A stretch of DNA of 64,000 nucleotides from Streptomyces griseosporeus (lineage in GTDB: Bacteria > Actinomycetota > Actinomycetes > Streptomycetales > Streptomycetaceae). The translations under genes and the position numbers were made by a program. Shown here one piece after another: positions 1 to 8,591 of this stretch (the first letter of the stretch is position 1; each line of letters starts with the position of its first letter). The notes under the pieces were generated by a model. It saw nothing but the letters and a program-made list of their open reading frames with translations. It was not told the DNA's origin and did no database searches. Location: the NCBI RefSeq assembly GCF_014656055.1, contig NZ_BNBR01000003.1, positions 432,482 to 496,481 on the forward strand, in the 5' to 3' direction.

Positions 1-667
1 GGTGGCTGTCGGGGTCGTCGATGTCCTTGGTCGTGGTGACGCTGACGCCGCCGAGCTTGTCGATGAGCTTCTGGAAGCCGGCGAAGTCAACCTCCAGGTA
101 GTGGTCCATGCGGATGCCGGTGAGCGTCTCGACCGTCTTCACGGCGCAGGCCGCGCCGCCGGTGGAGTAGGCGGAGTTGAACATCACGCCGTGGGCCGCC
201 GGGTACGTGTTGCCCTTGGTGTCGGTGCAGGCGGGGCGGTCGATGAGGGTGTCGCGCGGGACGGAGACCACGCTGGCCTTCTTGTGGCCCTCGTAGACGT
301 GGATGATCATCGCGGTGTCGGAGCGCGCGCTGCCGTCGTCGGCGCCGCCGCCCAGCTTCCGGTTGGTGCCGGAGCGGGTGTCGGAGCCGAGGACCAGGAT
401 GTTCTCCGAGCCGTTGTCGACCTTCTCGGGCCGGTCGGTGCCGAGGGCCTGGTTGATGTCGACGCTGTGCAGGTTGCCGTTGAGCTTGAAGTAGACGTAG
501 CCGACGCCGGTGCCGCCCAGGACGACGATGCCCGCGGCGGTCCAGGCCGCGACGAGGAAGCCCTTGCTGCGGGTGCGGGGCTTGCGGCGGCGGCCCTTGG
601 CGCGGCGAGGGCCGCTGGTGCCGGTTCCCCGTATGCCGGGACGCTCCGGCGTGCTCTCGGCGGACAT
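1..667 (-). CDS. LytR-CpsA-Psr (LCP) family cell-wall ligase, 3' part cut by window edge
   Basis: Only the first 222 codons are present; the rest lies left of the window. Residues 1-40 are a basic cytoplasmic tail (many Arg/Lys), residues about 38-60 one membrane segment (FLVAAWTAAGIVVLGG), after which the extracellular LCP domain begins. Family motifs visible are NILVLGSDTR, the Arg/Asp of GSARSDTAMIIHV, and SVPRDTLID, the pyrophosphate-binding Asp and Arg positions of the family. LCP proteins transfer undecaprenyl-pyrophosphate-linked glycopolymers (teichoic acid or polysaccharide) to peptidoglycan at the outer face of the membrane. The start is ATG at 667. It lies downstream of rho and is separated from it by a strong terminator, so it is a separate transcription unit. 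The polymer it attaches cannot be inferred. Confidence 0.9.
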   Translation of the reverse strand, partial: MSAESTPERPGIRGTGTSGPRRAKGRRRKPRTRSKGFLVAAWTAAGIVVLGGTGVGYVYFKLNGNLHSVDINQALGTDRPEKVDNGSENILVLGSDTRSGTNRKLGGGADDGSARSDTAMIIHVYEGHKKASVVSVPRDTLIDRPACTDTKGNTYPAAHGVMFNSAYSTGGAACAVKTVETLTGIRMDHYLEVDFAGFQKLIDKLGGVSVTTTKDIDDPDSH

Positions 668-960
668 GGTCTCCTCAGCTCGTCGGTGGTCGGTTACCCC
701 CTGCGGTCACGGTCAGGCCCGGTCCGGAAAGGACCCGTACCGTTTCATCGTCACCCCGACGGGTCAGACGGGGAAACTCGGGAAAGGGTTGCACAACGCT
801 CCGTGGCCGAGGTGTACAAAGCCGGTCACCATGGGTGGTCGACGGGGCTCGTCGTACGGCGCTCACCTGGTGATTCATGGCGGTGCGTGGGTGGTCGCGC
901 ACGGTGACGCCTGTGGGAAAGATCTCGCGCCGGTAACGCCAGGGCGCCGGTAACGCGCGA
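668..960. other. Intergenic region upstream of the LCP gene
   Basis: No gene-like frame on either strand. It must hold the promoter of the minus-strand LCP gene, but I see no convincing promoter or operator motif. The right-hand end is occupied by the rho terminator, annotated separately. Confidence 0.5.
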
Positions 961-988
961 AGGGCCGCCCCTCGGAAGGGGCGGCCCT
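961..988 (-). terminator. rho gene terminator hairpin
   Basis: Perfect 11-bp inverted repeat (961-971 with 978-988) with a six-base loop, G/C rich, 20 bp beyond the rho stop codon. No U-tract follows, as is usual for Streptomyces. Confidence 0.8.
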
Positions 989-1008
989 CACACGGTTGCG
1001 GGCGGAGG

Positions 1009-3036
1009 TCAGTCTCCGTTGCCCGGAGCCGGCGTCGTCTTCTGGATCTGCATCAGGAACTCGACGTTCGACTTCGTCTGCTTCATCTTGTCGAGAAGCA
1101 GCTCGATCGCCTGCTGCTGGTCCAGCGCGTGCAGGACGCGGCGCAGCTTCCACACGATGCCCAGTTCCTCGGCACCGAGCAGGATCTCCTCCTTGCGGGT
1201 GCCGGACGCGTCGACGTCCACCGCCGGGAAGATGCGCTTGTCGGCGAGCTTCCGGTCGAGCTTGAGCTCCATGTTGCCGGTGCCCTTGAACTCCTCGAAG
1301 ATCACCTCGTCCATGCGGGACCCGGTGTCCACCAGGGCGGTGGCGAGGATGGTCAGCGAGCCGCCGTCCTCGATGTTGCGGGCCGCACCGAAGAAGCGCT
1401 TCGGCGGGTACAGGGCGGTCGAGTCGACACCACCGGAGAGGATGCGGCCGGAGGCCGGGGCGGCCAGGTTGTAGGCGCGGCCCAGGCGGGTGATCGAGTC
1501 GAGCAGCACGACCACGTCGTGGCCCAGCTCCACCAGGCGCTTGGCGCGCTCGATGGCCAGCTCGGCGACGGTGGTGTGGTCCTCGGCCGGGCGGTCGAAG
1601 GTCGAGGAGATGACCTCGCCCTTGACCGACCGCTGCATGTCGGTGACCTCTTCCGGACGCTCGTCGACGAGGACGACCATCAGGTGGCACTCGGGGTTGT
1701 TGTGCGTGATCGCGTTGGCGATCGCCTGCATGATCATGGTCTTGCCGGTCTTCGGCGGGGCCACGATCAGACCGCGCTGGCCCTTACCGATGGGCGAGAC
1801 GAGGTCGATGATGCGGGTGGTGAGCACGCCCGGGTCCGTCTCCAGGCGGAGGCGGTCCTGCGGGTACAGCGGCGTCAGCTTGTTGAACTCCGGGCGGCCG
1901 CGGCCGTGTTCGGGCGCCATGCCGTTGACGGAGTCCAGGCGGACCAGCGCGTTGAACTTCTCGCGGCGCTCGCCTTCCTTGGGCTGGCGGACGGCACCGG
2001 TGATGTGGTCGCCCTTGCGCAGGCCGTTCTTGCGGACCTGGGCGAGGGAGACGTACACGTCGTTCGGGCCGGGCAGGTAGCCGGAGGTCCGGATGAAGGC
2101 GTAGTTGTCGAGGATGTCGAGGATGCCGGCGACCGGGATCAGGACGTCGTCCTCGTTGATCTGCGGCTCGGAGGCGATCTCGTCGCGGCCGCGGCGGCCC
2201 CGGCGGTCGCGGTAGCGGCCACGGCCGCGGCGGCGGCCGCCCTCGAAGTCGTCGTCGTCCTGCTGCTGGCGGTCCTGGCGGCCGCCGCCCTGCTGCTGGC
2301 CCTGCTGCTGACCGCGCTGCTGGCCCTGCTGCTGGTCGTCGCCCTTGCCGCGGCGGTCGCGGTCCCCACGCTCACGGTCCCCGCGGTCGCGGTCGCGGTC
2401 ACGGTCCCGGCCGCGCTCGCGGCGGTCGCGGCGGCGGCCCTCGCCGCCCTCACCGGACTCGGACTTGCCGTCCTGCTGCTGCGACTGCTGGGCCGGGTTC
2501 TCGGCCTTCGGCTCGTTCTTCGCCTCGGCGGCGACCGTCTCGGGGGCCGCGGAGGGGCTGCCGGCGTCGGCGGTGGCGCGACGGCGACGGCGCTCGCCCG
2601 GAGCGTCGTCGGAGGCGGCGGGCTGGCCGGGGATCTCGATCTGCTGCTGGGCCGTCGCCTTCTCGGCGGGGGCCTCTGCCTTGTCGCCCTTGTCGGCCTT
2701 CTTCTCGGCGGGGGTCTCGTCACCCGTGCGCGTCCGAGAGGTGGCGCGGCGCTTCGGCTTGGTGTCGGTGGCGGCCTCGGCCTTCGCCGGGGCGGCACCC
2801 CCTCCGGCCTGCGCTTCCTTGATGACCTCGATCAGCTGGCTCTTGCGCATCCGCGCCGTGCCCCTGATGCCGAGGCCGGAGGCGACCTGCTGCAGCTCGG
2901 CCAGCACCATGCCCTCGAGGCCGGTACCGCGGCGCCGCCGGGAGCCGGCACCGGTGGCAGGCGCGGAGGCGTCCGTGGCGGGCGCGGCAGCGGTCTCCTC
3001 GACACGTGCGCCCATCAGATCGGTGGTGTCGCTCAC
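1009..3036 (-). CDS. rho: Transcription termination factor Rho, actinobacterial form with large disordered insert
   Basis: 675 codons. Hexameric RNA-dependent ATPase that ends transcription of untranslated RNA. The C-terminal 400 residues carry the oligonucleotide-binding fold and the RecA-type ATPase: Walker A as APPKTGKT, Walker B as VVVLLDSITR, and the RILSGGVDS loop. An N-terminal Rho helical region (GLEGMVLAELQQVASGL) is separated from it by about 230 residues of Lys/Ala/Glu then Arg/Asp/Gln-rich low-complexity sequence, typical of high-G+C Gram-positives and able to bind RNA. I choose GTG at 3036 because AAGGA lies eight bases upstream; an in-frame ATG at 3111 has no such site. Monocistronic: terminator at 961-988 and a 405-bp upstream gap. 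Confidence 0.98.
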   Translation of the reverse strand: MSDTTDLMGARVEETAAAPATDASAPATGAGSRRRRGTGLEGMVLAELQQVASGLGIRGTARMRKSQLIEVIKEAQAGGGAAPAKAEAATDTKPKRRATSRTRTGDETPAEKKADKGDKAEAPAEKATAQQQIEIPGQPAASDDAPGERRRRRATADAGSPSAAPETVAAEAKNEPKAENPAQQSQQQDGKSESGEGGEGRRRDRRERGRDRDRDRDRGDRERGDRDRRGKGDDQQQGQQRGQQQGQQQGGGRQDRQQQDDDDFEGGRRRGRGRYRDRRGRRGRDEIASEPQINEDDVLIPVAGILDILDNYAFIRTSGYLPGPNDVYVSLAQVRKNGLRKGDHITGAVRQPKEGERREKFNALVRLDSVNGMAPEHGRGRPEFNKLTPLYPQDRLRLETDPGVLTTRIIDLVSPIGKGQRGLIVAPPKTGKTMIMQAIANAITHNNPECHLMVVLVDERPEEVTDMQRSVKGEVISSTFDRPAEDHTTVAELAIERAKRLVELGHDVVVLLDSITRLGRAYNLAAPASGRILSGGVDSTALYPPKRFFGAARNIEDGGSLTILATALVDTGSRMDEVIFEEFKGTGNMELKLDRKLADKRIFPAVDVDASGTRKEEILLGAEELGIVWKLRRVLHALDQQQAIELLLDKMKQTKSNVEFLMQIQKTTPAPGNGD

Positions 3037-3441
3037 GAAGGGTCCTTCCCTGGAGCGGACGTCGGCCTGTCTGGCTCGGCGACCGGTTGTGCTGTCCGGC
3101 TTCGGTCCCATCCTTGTGGACCGTGCCGGGGCGGTGGTCCGCCTAAGCGGCGGAAGAGATAACTGGTGATGGCGCTTCCTCGACGTGCCGTGGCACCCGG
3201 TGTCACGTGGCGTGGTCGCACCGATTCCGGAGCGTGCCCACCGGCCCGCTCAGCGCCCGCATACGGCGTACTGCCCAGGTACGACGTACGGAACACAGTG
3301 CGGCGTGGGGAGCTCCCGGAAGAATGTCTGTCCCGGACGGGGACACGAGGCACCTCGCCATGGTGGGGTCGGGTGCAGACTTGAGATTAACACTACCGGA
3401 TCCAACAAACATTCCCCCTCTCCAAATCCGGCAACCGTGTG
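3037..3441 (-). promoter_or_regulatory. Long leader / intergenic region upstream of rho
   Basis: 405 bp without a credible gene. The segment next to thrB (about 3370-3435) is distinctly A/T-rich for this chromosome and is the likeliest promoter location, with a TAGTGT -10-like hexamer on the minus strand near 3393-3398. This would leave an untranslated leader of about 350 bases, compatible with the known autoregulation of rho in other bacteria by attenuation in its leader. No -35 hexamer at a good distance is obvious, so the promoter position is inferred. Confidence 0.4.
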
Positions 3442-4359
3442 TCAGGTCGCCAGCGGGAGCACGCTCGCTCCCCGAAGGTCCAGGCCCAGCCGGTTGGCGG
3501 CCCAGTCCTCGCCCGCCAGGGCCTCCACCTTGTCGGCGGACGCCGCGTCGACCAGCGCCATGACCGTGGGTCCGGCTCCGGAGATGACCGCGGGGATGCC
3601 GTCCGCCCGCAGTCGCTCCACCAGCGCGGCGCTCTCCGGCATGGCGGGGGCGCGGTACTCCTGGTGCAGGCGGTCCTCGGTGGCCGGCAGCAGCAGCTCG
3701 GGGCTCCTGGTCAGGGCCTCGACGAGCAGGGCGGCGCGGCCGGCGTTGGCGGCGGCGTCGACGTGCGGGACGGTGCGCGGGAGCAGGCCGCGGGCGGTCT
3801 CGGTCAGGACCGGCTTCCCGGGCACGAAAACCACCGGAACGATGGAATCGGCGGGGTCGAGCCGGATGGCGCGGGCCGCGCCGTTCTCCATCCAGGCGAT
3901 GGTGAAGCCGCCGAGCAGGCACGGGGCCACGTTGTCCGGGTGGCCCTCGATCTCGGTGGCCAGTTCCAGCAGCGCGGTGTCGTCGAGCTTGGACTCGCCG
4001 CCTATGGTCACCGCCCGGGCGGCGACGATGCCGGCGCAGATGGCGGCGGAGGAGGAGCCGAGGCCGCGGCCGTGCGGGATGCGGTTGGCGCAGACGATCT
4101 CCAGGCCGCGGGGCTGGCCGCCGAGGGCGTCGAAGGCGGTGCGCAGGGAGCGGACGAGGAGGTGCTTCTCGTCGCGCGGGAGGGTCTCGCTGCCCTCACC
4201 CGCGATGTCGATGTGCAGCCCGGAGTCGGCCACCCGGACGACGACGTCGTCGTACAGCCCCAGCGCGAGGCCGAGGGCGTCGAAGCCCGGGCCGAGGTTG
4301 GCGCTGGTGGCGGGGACGCGCACCCGGACGGCGGCGGCGCGGAACGCTGGACCGGCCAT
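3442..4359 (-). CDS. thrB: Homoserine kinase
   Basis: 305 codons; ATP-dependent phosphorylation of L-homoserine to O-phosphohomoserine, the penultimate step of threonine synthesis. GHMP-kinase family: N-terminal VRVPATSANLGPGFDALG, phosphate-binding loop PHGRGLGSSSAA at about residues 90-103, and the C-terminal glycine motif AVISGAGPTVMAL. Full length for the family. Start ATG at 4359 has AAGGAGA about ten bases upstream; extension to a farther ATG would add an unconserved Arg-rich tail. It lies in the same direction as, and 315 bp downstream of, thrC, with hom and lysA beyond, so the threonine branch is clustered. Confidence 0.96.
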   Translation of the reverse strand: MAGPAFRAAAVRVRVPATSANLGPGFDALGLALGLYDDVVVRVADSGLHIDIAGEGSETLPRDEKHLLVRSLRTAFDALGGQPRGLEIVCANRIPHGRGLGSSSAAICAGIVAARAVTIGGESKLDDTALLELATEIEGHPDNVAPCLLGGFTIAWMENGAARAIRLDPADSIVPVVFVPGKPVLTETARGLLPRTVPHVDAAANAGRAALLVEALTRSPELLLPATEDRLHQEYRAPAMPESAALVERLRADGIPAVISGAGPTVMALVDAASADKVEALAGEDWAANRLGLDLRGASVLPLAT

Positions 4360-4616
4360 CGCTCGATGACTCTCCTTGAGCTGCGTGATTGTCGAATGAC
4401 AGTCGATACGTGCCTGAGACCCTCGGCCGCGCGGTCGACGCGGCACTGCGGCATGCGCCGGGGGCGGCATATGCGGCGGGCGGGTTCAGTACAGCCTATC
4501 GAAGGAAGGTTCTGTGGCGACATAGGGCGCACAGGAGGCGCACGATGCGTGTCGCAAGCCCCCTGTGCACCCTCCGTAGGGAACTTCCCCAGGTGAGGGT
4601 CGGTTTACGCGACCGG

Positions 4617-4688
4617 ACGCGGCCGTGTGCACCGGACCGGATACGGCCGCCTGCACCAGACCGCTTACGGCCGTCTACACCAGGCCCA
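4617..4688. repeat. Three 24-bp imperfect tandem repeats across the thrC stop codon
   Basis: Units at 4617-4640, 4641-4664 and 4665-4688 share the core ACGGCCG and CACCAG with a few substitutions. The last unit (as read on the plus strand) overlaps the last codons and stop of thrC, so the copies look like extensions of its 3' end. The rest of the 4360-4616 thrB-thrC gap holds nothing I recognise. Confidence 0.7.
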
Positions 4689-5733
4689 GCCGCTCGGCCG
4701 CGGTGGCCGCGTCGACCGGGACGGTGACCGGCTGCGGGGCGCCGGCGACGGCCCAGTCGGGGTCCTTCAGGCCGTTGCCGGTGACGGTGCAGACGATGCG
4801 CTGGCCCGGGTCGACCTTGCCCTGCTCGGCGGCCTTCAGCAGACCGGCGACGGAGGCGGCGGAGGCGGGCTCGACGAAGACGCCCTCCTGCGAGGCCAAC
4901 AGGCGGTAGGCGCGCAGGATCTCACGGTCCGTCACCTCGTCGATGGCGCCGCCGGATTCGTCGCGCGCGGCCAGGGCGAACTGCCAGGAGGCCGGGTTGC
5001 CGATGCGGATGGCGGTGGCGATGGTGGACGGGTCCTTGACGACCTCGCCGCGCACGATCGGGGCGCTGCCGGAGGCCTGGAAGCCCCACATCCGGGGGGT
5101 CCTGGAGGACACGCCGTCGGCGGCGTACTCGCGGTAGCCCTTCCAGTACGCGGTGATGTTGCCCGCGTTGCCGACCGGCAGGACATGGATGTCGGGCGCG
5201 TCGCCCAGCATGTCCACGATCTCGAACGCGGCCGTCTTCTGGCCCTCGATCCGCACCGGGTTGACCGAATTGACCAGCGCGACGGGGTAGTTGTCGCTCA
5301 GCGCGCGGGCCAGGGTGAGGCAGTCGTCGAAGTTGCCGTCGACCTGCAGGATCTTCGCGCCGTGCACGAGGGCCTGGCCCATCTTGCCGAGCGCGATCTT
5401 GCCCTGCGGGACAAGCACGGCCGAGACCATGCCGGCGCGCACGCCGTAGGCCGCCGCGGAGGCGGAGGTGTTGCCGGTGGAGGCGCAGATGACGGCCTTC
5501 GCGCCCTCCTCCTTGGCCTTGCTGATCGCCATCGTCATACCGCGGTCCTTGAAGGACCCGGTCGGGTTGGCGCCCTCCACCTTCAGGTGGACCTCGCAGC
5601 CCGTGCGCTCGGAGAGCACCTGCGCGGGCACGAGCGGCGTACCGCCCTCGCGGAGGGTGACGACCGGCGTGGTGTCGGACACCGGCAGCCGGTCCCGGTA
5701 CTCCTCGATGATTCCGCGCCACTGGTGGGTCAT
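4675..5733 (-). CDS. thrC: Threonine synthase
   Basis: 352 codons; PLP-dependent conversion of O-phosphohomoserine to L-threonine. The PLP-binding lysine sits in the motif NPTGSFKDRGM near residue 60, and the phosphate-binding glycine loop appears as PVGNAGN near residue 185; both are typical of the short class of fold-type II threonine synthases. ATG start at 5733 follows AAGGAGAG, which lies inside the last codons of hom, so hom and thrC are probably translated from one message. The C-terminal end (ERLGLV) is followed by decayed copies of the same DNA. Confidence 0.97.
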   Translation of the reverse strand: MTHQWRGIIEEYRDRLPVSDTTPVVTLREGGTPLVPAQVLSERTGCEVHLKVEGANPTGSFKDRGMTMAISKAKEEGAKAVICASTGNTSASAAAYGVRAGMVSAVLVPQGKIALGKMGQALVHGAKILQVDGNFDDCLTLARALSDNYPVALVNSVNPVRIEGQKTAAFEIVDMLGDAPDIHVLPVGNAGNITAYWKGYREYAADGVSSRTPRMWGFQASGSAPIVRGEVVKDPSTIATAIRIGNPASWQFALAARDESGGAIDEVTDREILRAYRLLASQEGVFVEPASAASVAGLLKAAEQGKVDPGQRIVCTVTGNGLKDPDWAVAGAPQPVTVPVDAATAAERLGLV

Positions 5734-5739
5734 TGCTGG

Positions 5740-7032
5740 TTACTCTCCTTCAACCCGCATGATGCTGGCGACACCCCGCACGGTGTCGAGCTTGCGCAGC
5801 GCCTCGACGGTCCCGGTGAGGGCGGCGTCGGACGCGCGGTGGGTGACGACGACGAGGGAGGCCTCGCCGTCCTTGCCCTGCTGGCGCACGGTGTCGATGG
5901 ACACGCCGTGCTCGGCGAAGACGGTGGCGACCTGGGCGAGCACGCCCGGTTTGTCGGCCACGTCCAGGCTGATGTGGTACCGGGTGACGACGTCACCCAT
6001 CGGCGACACGGGCAGGGCGGCGTACGCCGACTCGCCGGGCCCCGTTGCCCCGCTGAGCCGGTTGCGGCACACGGCGACGAGGTCGCCGAGCACGGCCGAG
6101 GCGGTGGGCGAGCCGCCCGCGCCAGGGCCGTAGAACATGAGCTGGCCGGCCGCGTCGGACTCGACGAAGACGGCGTTGTAGGCACCGCGCACGGAGGCGA
6201 GCGGGTGGCTGAGGGGGATCATCGCGGGGTGCACGCGCGCGGTGACGGACCCGCCGTCCTCGGCGCGCTCGCAGATCGCGAGGAGCTTGATGGTGCAGCC
6301 CATCTCCTTCGCCGAGGCGAAGTCGGCGGCCGTGACCTCGGTCATGCCCTCGCGGTAGACGTCGTCGAAGCGCACGCGCGTGTGGAAGGCGATCCCGGCG
6401 AGGATGGCGGCCTTGGCGGCGGCGTCGAAGCCCTCGACGTCGGCGGTCGGGTCGGCCTCGGCGTACCCGAGCGCGGTGGCCTCGTCGAGCGCCTCCTGGT
6501 AGCCGGCGCCGGTGGAGTCCATCTTGTCGAGGATGAAGTTGGTCGTGCCGTTGACGATGCCCATCACCCGGTTGATCTTGTCGCCGGCGAGGGACTCGCG
6601 CAGCGGCCGGATCAGCGGAATGGCCCCGGCGACGGCGGCCTCGTAGTAGAGGTCCCGGCCGTGCTCCTCCGCCGCGGCGTGCAGGGCGGCCCCGTCCTGG
6701 GCGAGCAGGGCCTTGTTGGCGGAGACCACGGACGCACCGTGCTCGAAGGCGGTGGTGATGAGGGTGCGGGCGGGCTCGATGCCGCCGATGACCTCGACCA
6801 CGACGTCGATGTCGCCGCGTTTGACGAGGGCGGTGGCGTCGGTGGTGACGAGGCTCGGGTCGATGCCCTCGCGGACCCGGTCGGGCCGCCGTACCGCCAC
6901 GCCCGCCAGCTCGACGGGGGCGCCGATCCTGGCCGTGAGGTCGTCGGCGTGCGTCGTCATGATGCGCGCCACCTCTGAGCCGACCACTCCACAGCCCAGC
7001 AGCGCCACCTTCAGCGGACGCGTACGCATCAT
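5740..7032 (-). CDS. hom: Homoserine dehydrogenase with C-terminal ACT domain
   Basis: 430 codons; NAD(P)H-dependent reduction of aspartate semialdehyde to homoserine, the branch point for Thr and Met. Rossmann motif LLGCGVVGSEVAR at the N-terminus, catalytic centre region including KINRVMGIVNGTTN and the ALGYAEADPTADVEG signature; residues about 350-430 form an ACT domain (YHISLDVADKPGVLAQV) expected to mediate threonine feedback. Start taken as the first ATG of the pair at 7032/7029, behind ACGAGG; a farther ATG at 7080 adds a basic tail not expected in the family. Seven bases separate its stop from thrC. Confidence 0.96.
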   Translation of the reverse strand: MMRTRPLKVALLGCGVVGSEVARIMTTHADDLTARIGAPVELAGVAVRRPDRVREGIDPSLVTTDATALVKRGDIDVVVEVIGGIEPARTLITTAFEHGASVVSANKALLAQDGAALHAAAEEHGRDLYYEAAVAGAIPLIRPLRESLAGDKINRVMGIVNGTTNFILDKMDSTGAGYQEALDEATALGYAEADPTADVEGFDAAAKAAILAGIAFHTRVRFDDVYREGMTEVTAADFASAKEMGCTIKLLAICERAEDGGSVTARVHPAMIPLSHPLASVRGAYNAVFVESDAAGQLMFYGPGAGGSPTASAVLGDLVAVCRNRLSGATGPGESAYAALPVSPMGDVVTRYHISLDVADKPGVLAQVATVFAEHGVSIDTVRQQGKDGEASLVVVTHRASDAALTGTVEALRKLDTVRGVASIMRVEGE

Positions 7033-7181
7033 CCGACCTCGTTTCCTCATACCCTCTACGGTTGGACCAGTCTCACTCACCGGACCGGAGTTTCTGCCCT
7101 CGGTCCGGATGGTGAGACGTCTATTTCATTATCTCGCGGGGAAAGACAGGAGATCTTCCGCCTGTCCCGCTGTGCGGTACT

Positions 7182-8573
7182 TCACCCGACATCGAGCCGC
7201 AGCAGGTCCTCCTCGGTCTCGCGGCGGACGATCACCCGGGCCTCGCCGTCCCTGACCGCGACGACCGGCGGGCGCAGCACGTGGTTGTAGTTGCTGGCCA
7301 TGGACCGGCAGTACGCCCCGGTCGCCGGTACGGCGATGAGGTCACCCGGTGCCAGGTCGGCCGGCAGGAACGCGTCCCGCACGACGATGTCGCCGCTCTC
7401 GCAGTGCTTGCCGACGACACGGGAGAGCATCGGCGCGGCGTCGGAGGAGCGGGAGACGAGGGCGACGCTGTACTCGGCGTCGTACAGCGCGGTGCGGATG
7501 TTGTCCGACATGCCGCCGTCGACGGAGACGTAGGTGCGCAGCCCGTCGAGGGCCTTGACGGTGCCGACCTCGTACAGCGTGAAGGCGGTGGGCCCGACGA
7601 TCGCCCGCCCGGGCTCGACGGAGATGCGCGGGGTCGTCAGCCGGGCGGCCTCGCACTCCCGGGTGACGATCTCGGTGAGCGCCTTGGCGATCTCGTGCGG
7701 CTCGCGCGGGTCGTCGTCACTGGTGTACGCGATCCCGAGCCCGCCGCCGAGGTCGATCTCGGGCAGCTCGACGCCGTGCTCGTCCCGGATGTCCTTCAGC
7801 AGCCCGACCACGCGATGGGCGGCAACCTCGAACCCGGACATGTCGAAGATCTGCGACCCGATGTGGGAGTGGATCCCGATCAGCTCGATCCCGTCGAGCT
7901 GCAGCGCCCGCCGCACGGCCTCGGCGGCCTGCCCCCCGGCCAGCGGAATCCCGAACTTCTGGTCTTCGTGCGCGGTGGCGATGAACTCGTGGGTGTGGGC
8001 CTCGACGCCGACGGTGATGCGGATCTGCACGCGCTGGCGGGTGCCCAGCTCCTGCGCGATGTGGGCCACGCGCACGATCTCCTGGAAGGAGTCGAGGACG
8101 ATCCGCCCGACCCCGGCCTCGACGGCCCGCCGGATCTCTTCCGTGGACTTGTTGTTGCCGTGGAAGGCGATGCGGTCGGCGGGCATGCCGGCGGACAGCG
8201 CGGTGGCGAGCTCGCCACCGGAGCACACATCGAGATTGAGCCCCTCCTCATGCAGCCAGCGCACGACGGCACGGGAAAGGAACGCCTTCCCGGCGTAGAA
8301 GACGTCGGCGTCGGTGCCGAAGGCCGTGCGCCAGGCCCTTGCACGGGCCCGGAAGTCGGTCTCGTCGAGGATGTAGGCGGGGGTGCCGTACTGCTCGGCG
8401 AGGTCGGTGACGGAGATCCCGCCGACGGTCACGACACCGTCCTCGTCACGGCTGACGGTCTGGGACCACACCTTGGCGTCGAGGGCGTTCAGGTCCGCGG
8501 GCGGGGCGGAGTAGTGGCCCTCGGGGAGGACGTCGGCGTGACGGGGCCCGGCGGGGTGTGCGGAACGGCTCAT
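7182..8573 (-). CDS. lysA: Diaminopimelate decarboxylase
   Basis: 463 codons; PLP-dependent decarboxylation of meso-diaminopimelate to L-lysine, last step of lysine synthesis. Fold-type III enzyme: PLP lysine in FYAGKAF (about residue 95), the HSHIGSQ motif, glycine-rich GGGLGIAY phosphate site, and the C-terminal CESGD and YCRSMASNYN active-site elements at the dimer interface. ATG at 8573. It starts 18 bp after the stop of the argS-like gene and is followed by hom after 149 bp, where an imperfect hairpin near 7145-7171 could partly terminate transcription. Confidence 0.97.
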   Translation of the reverse strand: MSRSAHPAGPRHADVLPEGHYSAPPADLNALDAKVWSQTVSRDEDGVVTVGGISVTDLAEQYGTPAYILDETDFRARARAWRTAFGTDADVFYAGKAFLSRAVVRWLHEEGLNLDVCSGGELATALSAGMPADRIAFHGNNKSTEEIRRAVEAGVGRIVLDSFQEIVRVAHIAQELGTRQRVQIRITVGVEAHTHEFIATAHEDQKFGIPLAGGQAAEAVRRALQLDGIELIGIHSHIGSQIFDMSGFEVAAHRVVGLLKDIRDEHGVELPEIDLGGGLGIAYTSDDDPREPHEIAKALTEIVTRECEAARLTTPRISVEPGRAIVGPTAFTLYEVGTVKALDGLRTYVSVDGGMSDNIRTALYDAEYSVALVSRSSDAAPMLSRVVGKHCESGDIVVRDAFLPADLAPGDLIAVPATGAYCRSMASNYNHVLRPPVVAVRDGEARVIVRRETEEDLLRLDVG

Positions 8574-8591
8574 GTCTCTTCGTGGGCTTTC

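Noticed and set aside
2..907. Plus-strand frame over the LCP gene
   Set aside because: Antisense shadow of the LCP gene.
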